Both the position numbers and the translations under genes were made by a program. From NCBI GenBank assembly GCA_036266075.1, contig DATANV010000027.1, forward strand, positions 1 through 64,000: a stretch of 64,000 nucleotides of DNA, read 5' to 3'. The DNA comes from VRUE01 sp036266075. Its GTDB lineage: Bacteria; Actinomycetota; Thermoleophilia; Solirubrobacterales; 70-9. The stretch's first letter is position 1, and every line of letters starts with the position of its first letter. The notes under the pieces are model-generated. The model did not search any database, was not told the DNA's origin, and saw only the letters and a program-made list of their open reading frames with translations. Below are positions 17,076-24,756 of the stretch, in pieces.

Positions 17076-18293
17076 GTGACCATGGAGTTCGACTTCGCAG
17101 AGGTCCTCGCGCGCATGGTCGAGACCCGCGCTTCCGACGTGCACCTCACGCCGGGGGTGCCGCCCGCGATGCGCGACAAGGGCAAGATCGAGCACATGGA
17201 GGGCTTCCCGGTGCTCTCCGGCCAGGAGACGCGCGAGGTCGTCTACAGCATCCTCAACGACGACCAGCGCAAGCGCTTCGAGAACAACAAACAGCTCGAC
17301 TTCGCCTACGCGATCCCCGGCGTAGCCCGCTTCCGCGTCAACTGCTTCTTCCAGCGCGGCTCGGTCAGCGCCGCCTTCCGCCTCGTTCCGCAGGACATCC
17401 CGGCGCTCGACTCGCTCGGCGTGCCTCAGGTGCTGCGCGAGCTGGCCGCCAAACCGCGCGGCTTCGTCCTCGTCACCGGCCCGACCGGCTCGGGCAAGAG
17501 CACCACCCTGGCGGCGATGATCGACGTGATCAACTCCGAGCGCCAGGACCACATCCTGACCATCGAGGACCCGATCGAGTTCCTGCACCAGCACAAACGC
17601 TCGATCGTCAACCAGCGCGAGGTCGGCTCCGACGCCCCCGACTTCGCCCTCGGTCTGCGCGCCGCCCTGCGAGAGGATCCCGACGTGATCCTGGTCGGCG
17701 AGATGCGCGACTTGGAGACGATCTCCACCGCGCTGACCGCGGCCGAGACCGGCCACCTGGTCTTCGCCACCCTGCACACCCAGTCGACGGCGCAGACCGT
17801 CGACCGCATCATCGACGTCTTTCCGCCCGCCCAGCAGGGGCAGGTGCGCACCCAGCTCTCGATCGCCCTGCAGGGCATCGTCACTCAGCAGCTCCTGCCG
17901 ACTGCCGACGGGATGGGCCGCGTCGTTGCCACCGAGGTGCTGGTGCCGACGCCGGCGATCCGCAACCTGATTCGCGAGGGCAAGACCCACCAGATCTACG
18001 CCGCGGTGCAGACCTCGGGCGCGGTCGGGATGCAGACGATGGACGCCGATCTGGCTCGGCTGGTGCGCGCCGGGACGATCACCCGCTCGCTGGCCGAACA
18101 GCGCGCCTCGGTTCCCGAGGAGCTCAAACGGCTGCTCGGCGCGGTGCAGGTCGCACCCGCAGCCCTGCAGGACTACGAGCCGGCCAAGCCGACGCCCGCA
18201 CCGCCGGGCCCGCCGCAGCCCGCCGCCCCCGCTCCAGCCGGCCCGCCCCCGCCATCCGCCGCGCCGCCGCCCGTCGCCACCCCGGGGGCGTAG
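17076..18293 (+). CDS. pilT: Type IV pilus retraction ATPase PilT
   Basis: It is 405 aa (GTG at 17076, or ATG at 17082). The PilT-type N-terminal domain (ASDVHLTPGVPPAMR) precedes a motor domain with Walker A GPTGSGKST at residues 135-143, Asp box ILTIEDPIEFLH, Walker B DPDVILVGEMRDLET and His box ATLHT. There is no tetracysteine site, and the AIRNLIREGKTHQI helix is a PilT hallmark. It powers pilin depolymerisation and twitching. The last 45 residues are a Pro/Ala-rich tail, not usual for PilT. It lies between pilB and pilC, with 3 bp before pilC. Confidence 0.93.
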   Translation: MTMEFDFAEVLARMVETRASDVHLTPGVPPAMRDKGKIEHMEGFPVLSGQETREVVYSILNDDQRKRFENNKQLDFAYAIPGVARFRVNCFFQRGSVSAAFRLVPQDIPALDSLGVPQVLRELAAKPRGFVLVTGPTGSGKSTTLAAMIDVINSERQDHILTIEDPIEFLHQHKRSIVNQREVGSDAPDFALGLRAALREDPDVILVGEMRDLETISTALTAAETGHLVFATLHTQSTAQTVDRIIDVFPPAQQGQVRTQLSIALQGIVTQQLLPTADGMGRVVATEVLVPTPAIRNLIREGKTHQIYAAVQTSGAVGMQTMDADLARLVRAGTITRSLAEQRASVPEELKRLLGAVQVAPAALQDYEPAKPTPAPPGPPQPAAPAPAGPPPPSAAPPPVATPGA

Positions 18294-18296
18294 GCG

Positions 18297-19541
18297 ATGG
18301 CCGACGCGACCACCTTCGCCTTCCGGGCGATGGACGTCGGCGGCACCGCGACCGCGGGCGAAGTCGAAGCCGAGTCCAAGGCCCAGGTAACCGAGCAGCT
18401 GCGCCAGCGCGGCCTGATCGTCCTCGACGTCAGCGAGAAGAGCGAGCCGTTCAAGCTCGAGGACATTTGGCGCCGCTGGAAGAGCGTCGATATGCGCGAG
18501 CTGTCGGTCTTCTCGCGCCAGTTCGCGACCTTGGTGGCCTCGGGCATGCCGATGCTGCGCACGCTGCACACGCTCGAGGAGCAGACCCAGGACGAACGGA
18601 TCAAAGAGGCGACCGCCGGGGTGCGCGCCGACATCGAGGCCGGCAGCACGCTGGAGCAGGCGATGGGCCGCCACCCGGAGGTCTTCGACCGCCTCTACCG
18701 AGCGATGGTCCGCTCCGGCGAGGAATCCGGTCGCCTCGAGGACGCGCTCGACCGGATCGCCTACCAGGTCGAGAAAAGCGACGCCCTGCGCCGCCAGGTG
18801 AAATCGGCGCTGATGTACCCGGCGCTGATCTTCGGCTTCGCGATGGTCGTGCTGGTCGCCATCGTCGCCTTCGTGATCCCGGTCTTCGTCGGGATCTTCG
18901 AACAGATCGCCGACGAAAACCCCGGCGAAAAGGCGGAACTGCCGATTCCGACGCAGATCTGCGTCGGCGCCTCCGATGCGATCACCGGCTACTGGTTCAT
19001 CCTGATCCCGGGGCTGATCGGCGCCGTCATCCTCTTCTTCCGCTGGAAGCGCACCGAGAAAGGCAAAGAGATGTGGGATCGCTTCACCCTGCGGCTTCCC
19101 GCACAGGTTGGCGACGTGATCCAGAAAGTGGCGCTGGCTCGCTGGTCGCGGACCTTCTCGGGCGCCGTCTCGGCCGGCGTGCCGATGCTGCAGGCGATCA
19201 AACTGACCGGCGAGACGGCCGGCAACGTCGTCCTCGAGCAGGCGATGGACGACGTCTACGCCTCGGCCAAGCGCGGCGGCTCGCTGGCGGGCCCGATCGA
19301 GCGCAACGAGATCTTCCCGCCGATGGTCGGCCACATGGTCGCTGTCGGCGAGGAGACCGGTCAGCTGGAACACATGCTGAGCAAGATCGCCGACTTCTAT
19401 GAGGCTGAGGTCGACGCCAAGGTGAAAGCCCTGACCTCGCTGATCGAGCCAATCATGATCGTCTTCGTCGGCGGCGTAGTCGGCTTCATCGTGATCGCGA
19501 TGTACCTGCCGATCTTCTCCCTCTACGACAAGATCCGCTGA
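18297..19541 (+). CDS. pilC: Type IV pilus inner-membrane platform protein PilC
   Basis: It is 414 aa with the GspF/PilC layout: an N-terminal cytoplasmic part, then two T2SSF repeats (FSRQFATLVASGMPMLRTL near residue 75 and WSRTFSGAVSAGVPMLQAI near 280), and three membrane helices, the last near the C-terminus (EPIMIVFVGGVVGFIVIAMYL). It forms the membrane platform on which PilB and PilT act. It ends the first pilus block. Confidence 0.93.
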   Translation: MADATTFAFRAMDVGGTATAGEVEAESKAQVTEQLRQRGLIVLDVSEKSEPFKLEDIWRRWKSVDMRELSVFSRQFATLVASGMPMLRTLHTLEEQTQDERIKEATAGVRADIEAGSTLEQAMGRHPEVFDRLYRAMVRSGEESGRLEDALDRIAYQVEKSDALRRQVKSALMYPALIFGFAMVVLVAIVAFVIPVFVGIFEQIADENPGEKAELPIPTQICVGASDAITGYWFILIPGLIGAVILFFRWKRTEKGKEMWDRFTLRLPAQVGDVIQKVALARWSRTFSGAVSAGVPMLQAIKLTGETAGNVVLEQAMDDVYASAKRGGSLAGPIERNEIFPPMVGHMVAVGEETGQLEHMLSKIADFYEAEVDAKVKALTSLIEPIMIVFVGGVVGFIVIAMYLPIFSLYDKIR

Positions 19542-19552
19542 GGAGCGGGCCC

Positions 19553-19602
19553 TAACCTTTCAAAGCTCGCGCCAGGCATAAAGGTTATTGGTCTATCCTT
19601 TA
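19553..19602 (+). promoter_or_regulatory. Inverted repeats before the Fic gene
   Basis: TAACCTTT (19553-19560) and AAAGGTTA (19580-19587) are perfect inverted repeats, and a third half-site CCTTTA (19597-19602) ends 3 nt before the start codon. This looks like an operator, perhaps for the Fic protein's own C-terminal winged helix. Confidence 0.4.
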
Positions 19603-19605
19603 AGT

Positions 19606-20823
19606 ATGCCGGGCATGCTTAAACCCTCAAAAGAGGCCGTGCGACAGGGGCGAGGCGCCTACGAAGAGCGTACGTGGGCGCCCGACTTTGCCGGATCCGG
19701 GCGTCGTGGCGCCGGCAGGTACCGCGTCTTCGTTCCGGATCCGGTCGGGGGGCTCGAGCCTGAGCTGAGCGCCAGCACGTCGGCCCTCTCGGAGCGGGCT
19801 GGTGCCGCGGTGCGTCGCCTCAACGAGTCGAGCGCAGCGCTGCGGTCGTTCGATGGCTTGGCGGGGCAGCTGCTGCGCTCCGAGGCCCTCGCCTCGTCGG
19901 CAATCGAGGGTCTGCAGATCTCACAGCGAAAACTCGCACGCGCGGAAATCGACGGCAACGCCGGGGAGCACAAGGCACGGGAGATCCTGGGAAACGTGCT
20001 GGCGATGCGGAAGGCCATGCAGATCGACGGCGAGACGGGCGACTGGACGGCCAACCACGTTCTCGCGATCCATCGCGAGATCGCGATCGTGCCGCCGCTG
20101 GACCGCATCGCCGGAATGTTCCGCGAGGAGCAGGGTTGGATCGGCGGGGTCTCGCCACTTGCTGCGACCTTCGTTCCCCCACCGCACGAGTTCGTGCCCG
20201 GCCTGGTCGAGGACCTCTGCGACTTCATGAACCGAGACGACCTCTCACCCGTCGCCCAGGCCGCCATCGCGCATGCTCAGTTCGAGACGATCCATCCTTT
20301 CGGCGACGGCAATGGCCGGGTGGGTCGCTGCCTGATCCACGTCCTCTTGCGGCGCCGGGGCTTGGCGCCGCGCTACGTCCCCCCGGTCTCGCTCGTCCTC
20401 GCTGCGGAAAAGAACGCCTACATCGCTGGCCTGGAAGACTTCCGTAGAGACCGGATAGACCGGTGGGTGGCGCAGTTCGCGCGCGCTGTCGAGGAGTCGG
20501 CCGAGATGGCAGCGCAGTTCTCCGAGTGCGTTGGCGAGCTGCAGGCGGAGTGGCTCGAGCGAGCGGTGCCGCTGCGCGCCGACGCCACCGCTCGCTTGAT
20601 CATCGGCTTGCTCCCGTCCTATCCGATCGTCACCGCGGCGGTCGTCGAGCGGGCGACCGGACGTTCGCGGGTAGCCGCTATCGACGGCCTGGAGCACCTG
20701 CACCAAGCGGGGATTCTCAAGCGTCGTCGCAACCAGCGGAGGGGAGATAGCTGGGAGGCCGGGGAGCTCCTCTCTCTGCTCGCCGAGTTCGAGGCCGCCC
20801 TTCAGAGGCGCCAGGCGCCTTAA
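19606..20823 (+). CDS. Fic family protein with C-terminal winged helix
   Basis: It is 405 aa from the ATG. The Fic core motif HPFGDGNGRVGR is complete, with the catalytic His and phosphate-binding loop intact, so it should transfer AMP (or another nucleotide moiety) to hydroxyl side chains of target proteins. An N-terminal SSAIEG sequence fits the inhibitory (S/T)xxxE(G/N) motif of class II Fic proteins, so the enzyme is probably self-inhibited. A winged helix at the C-terminus (TAAVVERATGRSRVAAIDGLEHLHQAGIL in segments) suggests DNA binding. No separate antitoxin gene is adjacent. It stands alone between pilC and the large membrane protein. Confidence 0.88.
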   Translation: MPGMLKPSKEAVRQGRGAYEERTWAPDFAGSGRRGAGRYRVFVPDPVGGLEPELSASTSALSERAGAAVRRLNESSAALRSFDGLAGQLLRSEALASSAIEGLQISQRKLARAEIDGNAGEHKAREILGNVLAMRKAMQIDGETGDWTANHVLAIHREIAIVPPLDRIAGMFREEQGWIGGVSPLAATFVPPPHEFVPGLVEDLCDFMNRDDLSPVAQAAIAHAQFETIHPFGDGNGRVGRCLIHVLLRRRGLAPRYVPPVSLVLAAEKNAYIAGLEDFRRDRIDRWVAQFARAVEESAEMAAQFSECVGELQAEWLERAVPLRADATARLIIGLLPSYPIVTAAVVERATGRSRVAAIDGLEHLHQAGILKRRRNQRRGDSWEAGELLSLLAEFEAALQRRQAP

Positions 20824-20827
20824 CACG

Positions 20828-20883
20828 GGAAACGCAAACCAAAGCGTTTCCTATTGACACCGAAATCCCTGAGTAACTAGGTT
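20828..20883 (+). promoter_or_regulatory. Promoter with adjoining inverted repeat
   Basis: TTGACA (20854-20859) and TAGGTT (20878-20883) are spaced 18 bp apart, about 35 bp before the large membrane protein gene. A perfect GGAAACGC-8-GCGTTTCC repeat (20828-20851) abuts the -35 box; it could be an operator or the terminator of the Fic gene. Confidence 0.5.
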
Positions 20884-20918
20884 CTCCCTTTGCAAGCCAA
20901 CGGACGGGAGGTCCGTGG

Positions 20919-23900
20919 ATGGCGGAGGAGAAACCCAAAGGGGAGTCGGCCGGCAAGTCGTCGCTCGCGGAGCTGCTGAAAACGGCGGCCGGCAAGCTCG
21001 GACCGCTGCTGGTCTCGGCGGTGGTCTCCGTGGGGTTCGTCGCCTTCGCCGGCAAAGCCGTCCTCTGGACGCGCTTCGAAGCGCTGCAGGTGCCGGGCGA
21101 CCAGGTCGTCAAAGCGGTGCCGCAGAGCGAGGCGGTCGCGGTTGGCGCCGCGATGCTGCTGATCTTCGGCGCCCTCGGCGGCCTGGCAGCGCTGGGCGCC
21201 TATCTAATCGACAGCGGCGGGCGCGCCACGGCGGAAATGAGCCGCGCCGTGCTGATGATCATCGGCGTCGAGGCGGCGGTGGCGATCTGGTTCACCGAAG
21301 GCAAGTCGCTCGACGCGAAAATCGTCGCCAGCGAGGTCGTGCTGCTGGCGGTGGGCGCCGTCCTCTGGGCGACCTTCGTCGCCGACCTCACCACGCCGGC
21401 GGATGTCCCGGACCTGAAAGAGGGGGAAGAGGAGCCGGAGCCCCCGTGCGGTCCCTTCTACAGGCCCACGGAGGACGAGTGCGGCATCCGGTTCGAGAGC
21501 GGAATCACAAAGAAAGGCCTCGTGTACGTCGCCGCCATCGCCCTCGCCACGGCGGTGATCGCCTACCTCGTCGCGATCGTGCTCGGCTGGGACGCCGGCT
21601 GGGCCTGGGTCGTGGCGCTGGGGCTGCTCGGCGCGGTTCTTCTCGCGGCGGTTCTCGAGCACTGCCGTCGCTTTTGGAAGTGGCACCGGCAGACAACGAC
21701 AGAGCAGAAGAAGGCCGCGGCCGACAAGAAGAAGAAAGACCAGGAGCCGAGCAAGCCAGATGCAGACGATGCCGAGGAGGAGGCGTGGGATAGGGCGGCG
21801 AAGCGGCTCGAGCGGCGCGCCGACCTGCTCGCCCGGCTGTTAGAGCGGCTGCGGGCGGTGCTCGGCCTCGGCACGTCACCGGCGGTCGTCGTGGTCGCCG
21901 AGCTGCCGTCGGATCCAAGCCAGTGCGATGCGGGCAAGGACAAGGGCGGGGACGGGGAGCCCGAAGCCGACAAGCCCCCCGGCGCCAAGCTCTCCGGCTG
22001 GGGCATCGCCCTGACCGTGCTCCTCGCCGTGCTGATCGTCGTCGCCTCTTCGTGGATACTGCACGAGTGGTGGTTGGCCGTCGCGCTTGGTGTGGCGACG
22101 CTTCTCGGCGCGGCACTCTGGCGGATCGCCACGCTGGCCCGTAAGCGATTCGTCTGGTACGGGCTGGCCGTATTCCTCTCGGTGCCGCTCTTCGGCACCG
22201 TGATGCTGATGGCCCGCAACGCCGACGAACCGCAGGTCCAGCCGATGGCGCTGATTCGCAACACCGACGGTCCCGACGAGTCGATCCAGGGGATCTACGT
22301 CACCGAAACCGACAAGCGCGTGTACTTCGCGAACGTCGCCACGGAAGGCTGCGAAAACGAGGTCAGGCCGAACAGCGGCCGGCTGCTCTGGGTGCCGGAG
22401 GAAGAAGTCGTCGCGATGTCGGTGGGACCCCTGCAGAGCGTCAAAGACGCGGCCCGCTCGGCGCTGGAAATGGCCTATGACTTGACCCCGGCGGTGGAGA
22501 CCGGCGAAGCGACGATCTCGCTGACCAAGGAGGAGAAGGAAGAAGCCGCGGCGGGCACCGCTCAAAGCGACACGCGCCTGGAAAACGTCGGCCCGGCGGT
22601 CAGACCCAACTTCGGCACCGGCCTGCGAATCGAACCCGAACTTCTCACGCCGGGCGAAGAAGCGACCTTGCGGATGAGCAAGCCGAACGAAGCGGTCGAA
22701 GGCTTCGGACCGTCTCGTGGCGGTCACAACCTACGGCTCGGCGGTCGGCTCCTGGACATCTCCAAGGTGCCCTCCGGCGCCGCCGGAGCCGAATACATCA
22801 AAACCGAAACGGGGCGGCTGGTCGATCTCGGCAAGGAGGGCGTCTACATCAAGGAAGACGGGGAAGACGGGGAGTTCGTGCCCGCCGAGGAAGCCGGCGA
22901 CGGCGACGTCGAAGACGCCGAAGACCTGTATGTGAGGCTCGACGACCCCGCGATCGTCACCGTCGACGGCCAGCCCGTGGGCGAAGAACCGAGCTACGTC
23001 AAGGTCGAAGACGCAGAGGGAGGCGGCCACGTGGCGCCATTCGCCCCGACGGTGACCCTCGCCGCCGGCACCTTCGAAGGCCGCCCGTGGGATCGCGAAA
23101 CCGTGGAATTGAAGGAACTGCCGCTGCGGCGTCAGGCCTGGAGCAGGAACCGCATCAAATTCCACGTGCCCGACGACGCCAAGACCGGCGTCGTCACCGT
23201 GGAGTGCGACCAGCTGGCCGGCGCGGCGCTGCTGCAGGTGAAGCGCGCCGCCCAGGCGCGCATCGCCGTGCGGGTGCAGCCGAATTCCAAGCGGGTGAAA
23301 TTCGACAGCAGCGCATCGCTCACCTCGACCGGGGTCCGCGCAAAGGGCAGCATGAGCGGCGCCAAGGGAGCGAAGAATTCCGCTGGGGCTACCGTCAAGG
23401 ATCCGCTGAAGCGCCGCTGGAAGGTCGACGGTGTGCTGGTGGCGCACGGCAGGGGGATCAAGCCGCAGCTGAGCCCGCGCCTTGCCCCCTACACGATCGA
23501 GCTGATCGTCACCGACAAGCAGGGCATTACCGACACCGCCAGGGTCGACGTGCTGCGGCTCCCCGCTGCCGACCTCGAGGGGAAGCCCACCAAGGCGGTG
23601 AAGAAAGACCTCGAAGCGGCGCGCCGAGCGATCGAGAAAGCCGTTGCAGGGGAATGGCCCAAGGCCGTCGAGCTCGATGGATACACGGACAGGCGGGGCA
23701 AGGCCGCGCGCAACGTCCGGGCCTCGCTGAAGAAAGCCGAGCAGGTTCGCAAGAGGCTCCTGCAGGACGACGAAGACGCCGAGGTCGGTGGCCTCGACGT
23801 AACCGTCGAAGAGTTCGCCCACGGCGAGGGCTGTCCGTTGCACCGGGGCGCGACGCCAAGCAACCTCCACGTCGATCTGCTCCTCCTGCGCGAAGGCGTC

Positions 23901-23987
23901 TTCGTCAAGCCGGTCAAAGGCTGCCATGCCCAGAGTCAGCAGCACGCCGTCTGGCACCCGCCTTCGCCGGGTGGGGGGACGGGCTAA
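20919..23987 (+). CDS. Large membrane protein with PKD-like and OmpA-like C-terminal regions
   Basis: It is 1,022 aa and I do not recognise it as a named family. There are about six membrane helices in residues 30-250 and three more in 355-432, separated by a charged loop with a helical coiled-coil-like stretch (AAKRLERRADLLARLLERL). The remaining 590 residues should be extracytoplasmic: an acidic region, a PKD/Ig-like domain (residues about 840-905, ending IELIVTDKQGITDTARVDVL) and an OmpA/MotB-like segment (VELDGYTDRRGKAARNVRASLKKAEQVRKRLL in parts, residues 925-990), a fold that binds peptidoglycan. In a single-membrane cell this would tie a membrane complex to the wall. It has its own promoter. 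Confidence 0.7.
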   Translation: MAEEKPKGESAGKSSLAELLKTAAGKLGPLLVSAVVSVGFVAFAGKAVLWTRFEALQVPGDQVVKAVPQSEAVAVGAAMLLIFGALGGLAALGAYLIDSGGRATAEMSRAVLMIIGVEAAVAIWFTEGKSLDAKIVASEVVLLAVGAVLWATFVADLTTPADVPDLKEGEEEPEPPCGPFYRPTEDECGIRFESGITKKGLVYVAAIALATAVIAYLVAIVLGWDAGWAWVVALGLLGAVLLAAVLEHCRRFWKWHRQTTTEQKKAAADKKKKDQEPSKPDADDAEEEAWDRAAKRLERRADLLARLLERLRAVLGLGTSPAVVVVAELPSDPSQCDAGKDKGGDGEPEADKPPGAKLSGWGIALTVLLAVLIVVASSWILHEWWLAVALGVATLLGAALWRIATLARKRFVWYGLAVFLSVPLFGTVMLMARNADEPQVQPMALIRNTDGPDESIQGIYVTETDKRVYFANVATEGCENEVRPNSGRLLWVPEEEVVAMSVGPLQSVKDAARSALEMAYDLTPAVETGEATISLTKEEKEEAAAGTAQSDTRLENVGPAVRPNFGTGLRIEPELLTPGEEATLRMSKPNEAVEGFGPSRGGHNLRLGGRLLDISKVPSGAAGAEYIKTETGRLVDLGKEGVYIKEDGEDGEFVPAEEAGDGDVEDAEDLYVRLDDPAIVTVDGQPVGEEPSYVKVEDAEGGGHVAPFAPTVTLAAGTFEGRPWDRETVELKELPLRRQAWSRNRIKFHVPDDAKTGVVTVECDQLAGAALLQVKRAAQARIAVRVQPNSKRVKFDSSASLTSTGVRAKGSMSGAKGAKNSAGATVKDPLKRRWKVDGVLVAHGRGIKPQLSPRLAPYTIELIVTDKQGITDTARVDVLRLPAADLEGKPTKAVKKDLEAARRAIEKAVAGEWPKAVELDGYTDRRGKAARNVRASLKKAEQVRKRLLQDDEDAEVGGLDVTVEEFAHGEGCPLHRGATPSNLHVDLLLLREGVFVKPVKGCHAQSQQHAVWHPPSPGGGTG

Positions 23988-24010
23988 ACCTAAGTGCTAC
24001 GCTGACGCAC

Positions 24011-24292
24011 ATGAGCGCCGTCGGGGTGCGCGAGCTGCGGCAGAACCTGTCGCGTTACCTCGCAGAGGTCAAGCAGGGCGAGAGCTTCGTGGTGACCGAG
24101 CGGGGTAGGGAGGTCGCTCGCCTGACCCCATCGGGGCCGGCGGATTCGCCGATCGCCCGACTGGTTGCCGAGCGGGGAGCGACTATGCCGCGGGGCGACC
24201 TGCTGGCGCGCGTTCGCGAGTCGACCAGGCCTCCGGCCGGGGGGCGGCCCAGCCTGGAGGTTCTGGACGAAGTGCGCGAGGAGCGCCTGTAG
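24011..24292 (+). CDS. Phd/YefM-type antitoxin
   Basis: It is 93 aa. The N-terminal half is a typical Phd/YefM DNA-binding fold (VGVRELRQNLSRYLAEVKQGESFVVTERGREVARLTP). The C-terminal half (residues 50-93) is the flexible part that would wrap and block the toxin. The following gene encodes a PIN-domain protein, so this is a type II toxin-antitoxin operon, with the antitoxin also expected to repress its own promoter. The stop codon overlaps the apparent beginning of the toxin frame. Confidence 0.85.
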   Translation: MSAVGVRELRQNLSRYLAEVKQGESFVVTERGREVARLTPSGPADSPIARLVAERGATMPRGDLLARVRESTRPPAGGRPSLEVLDEVREERL

Positions 24293-24690
24293 CCGGTCGC
24301 CTTGCATATCTCGACAGCTCCGCTTACGCGAAGCTTTTGCTTCGCGAGCCGGGCCACGAGGCGCTGCGTGCCGAGCTGGCCACCTGGGACGGATACGTCT
24401 CGAGCGCTTTGCTCGGCGTCGAGGCGATACGGGCGTGCGCCCGCTACGGGGATCCGCGCTATCCCGAGGAGGCACGGGTGTGGCTCCACGACGTGTCGCT
24501 CCTGCCAGTCGACGACACAATCCTCGAGGAAGCTACGAGGCTCGAGCCGGTCGGTCTGCGCAGCCTCGATGCCATCCACCTCGCCACGGCACTGAGCATC
24601 CGCGAGGAGCTCAGCGTCATCTATAGCTATGACCTGCGACTGAGCGAGGCGGCGGCCGGGCACGGCCTCGACGTCGCCGCACCCGCCTGA
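24289..24690 (+). CDS. PIN-domain toxin (VapC-like) without a normal start codon
   Basis: The frame encodes a full PIN nuclease domain: YLDSSAYAKL, LLGVEA, SLDAIHLATAL and YSYDLRLSEAA supply the acidic residues that hold magnesium, so the enzyme should cleave RNA. However, no ATG, GTG or TTG lies in frame between the upstream stop at 24106 and the TTG at 24337, and that TTG would remove the first catalytic Asp. The expected start position, overlapping the antitoxin stop, reads GTA (24289-24291). Either translation begins at a rare codon, or the toxin has been silenced by loss of its start. The left coordinate here is therefore the expected one, not a proven one. Confidence 0.65.
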   Translation, partial: VAGRLAYLDSSAYAKLLLREPGHEALRAELATWDGYVSSALLGVEAIRACARYGDPRYPEEARVWLHDVSLLPVDDTILEEATRLEPVGLRSLDAIHLATALSIREELSVIYSYDLRLSEAAAGHGLDVAAPA

Positions 24691-24756
24691 ACGCTCGGGC
24701 AACATCGCTCTTCAAGGCTTGAGGTCGGCCGCCGAGAGGCCGATTCCACTCAAACG

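Noticed and set aside
15158..19373. Very long open frames on the minus strand opposite pilB, pilT and pilC (617 and 785 codons)
   Set aside because: They mirror codon structure of well-supported pilus genes on the plus strand, show no domain, and are a known effect of high GC content.
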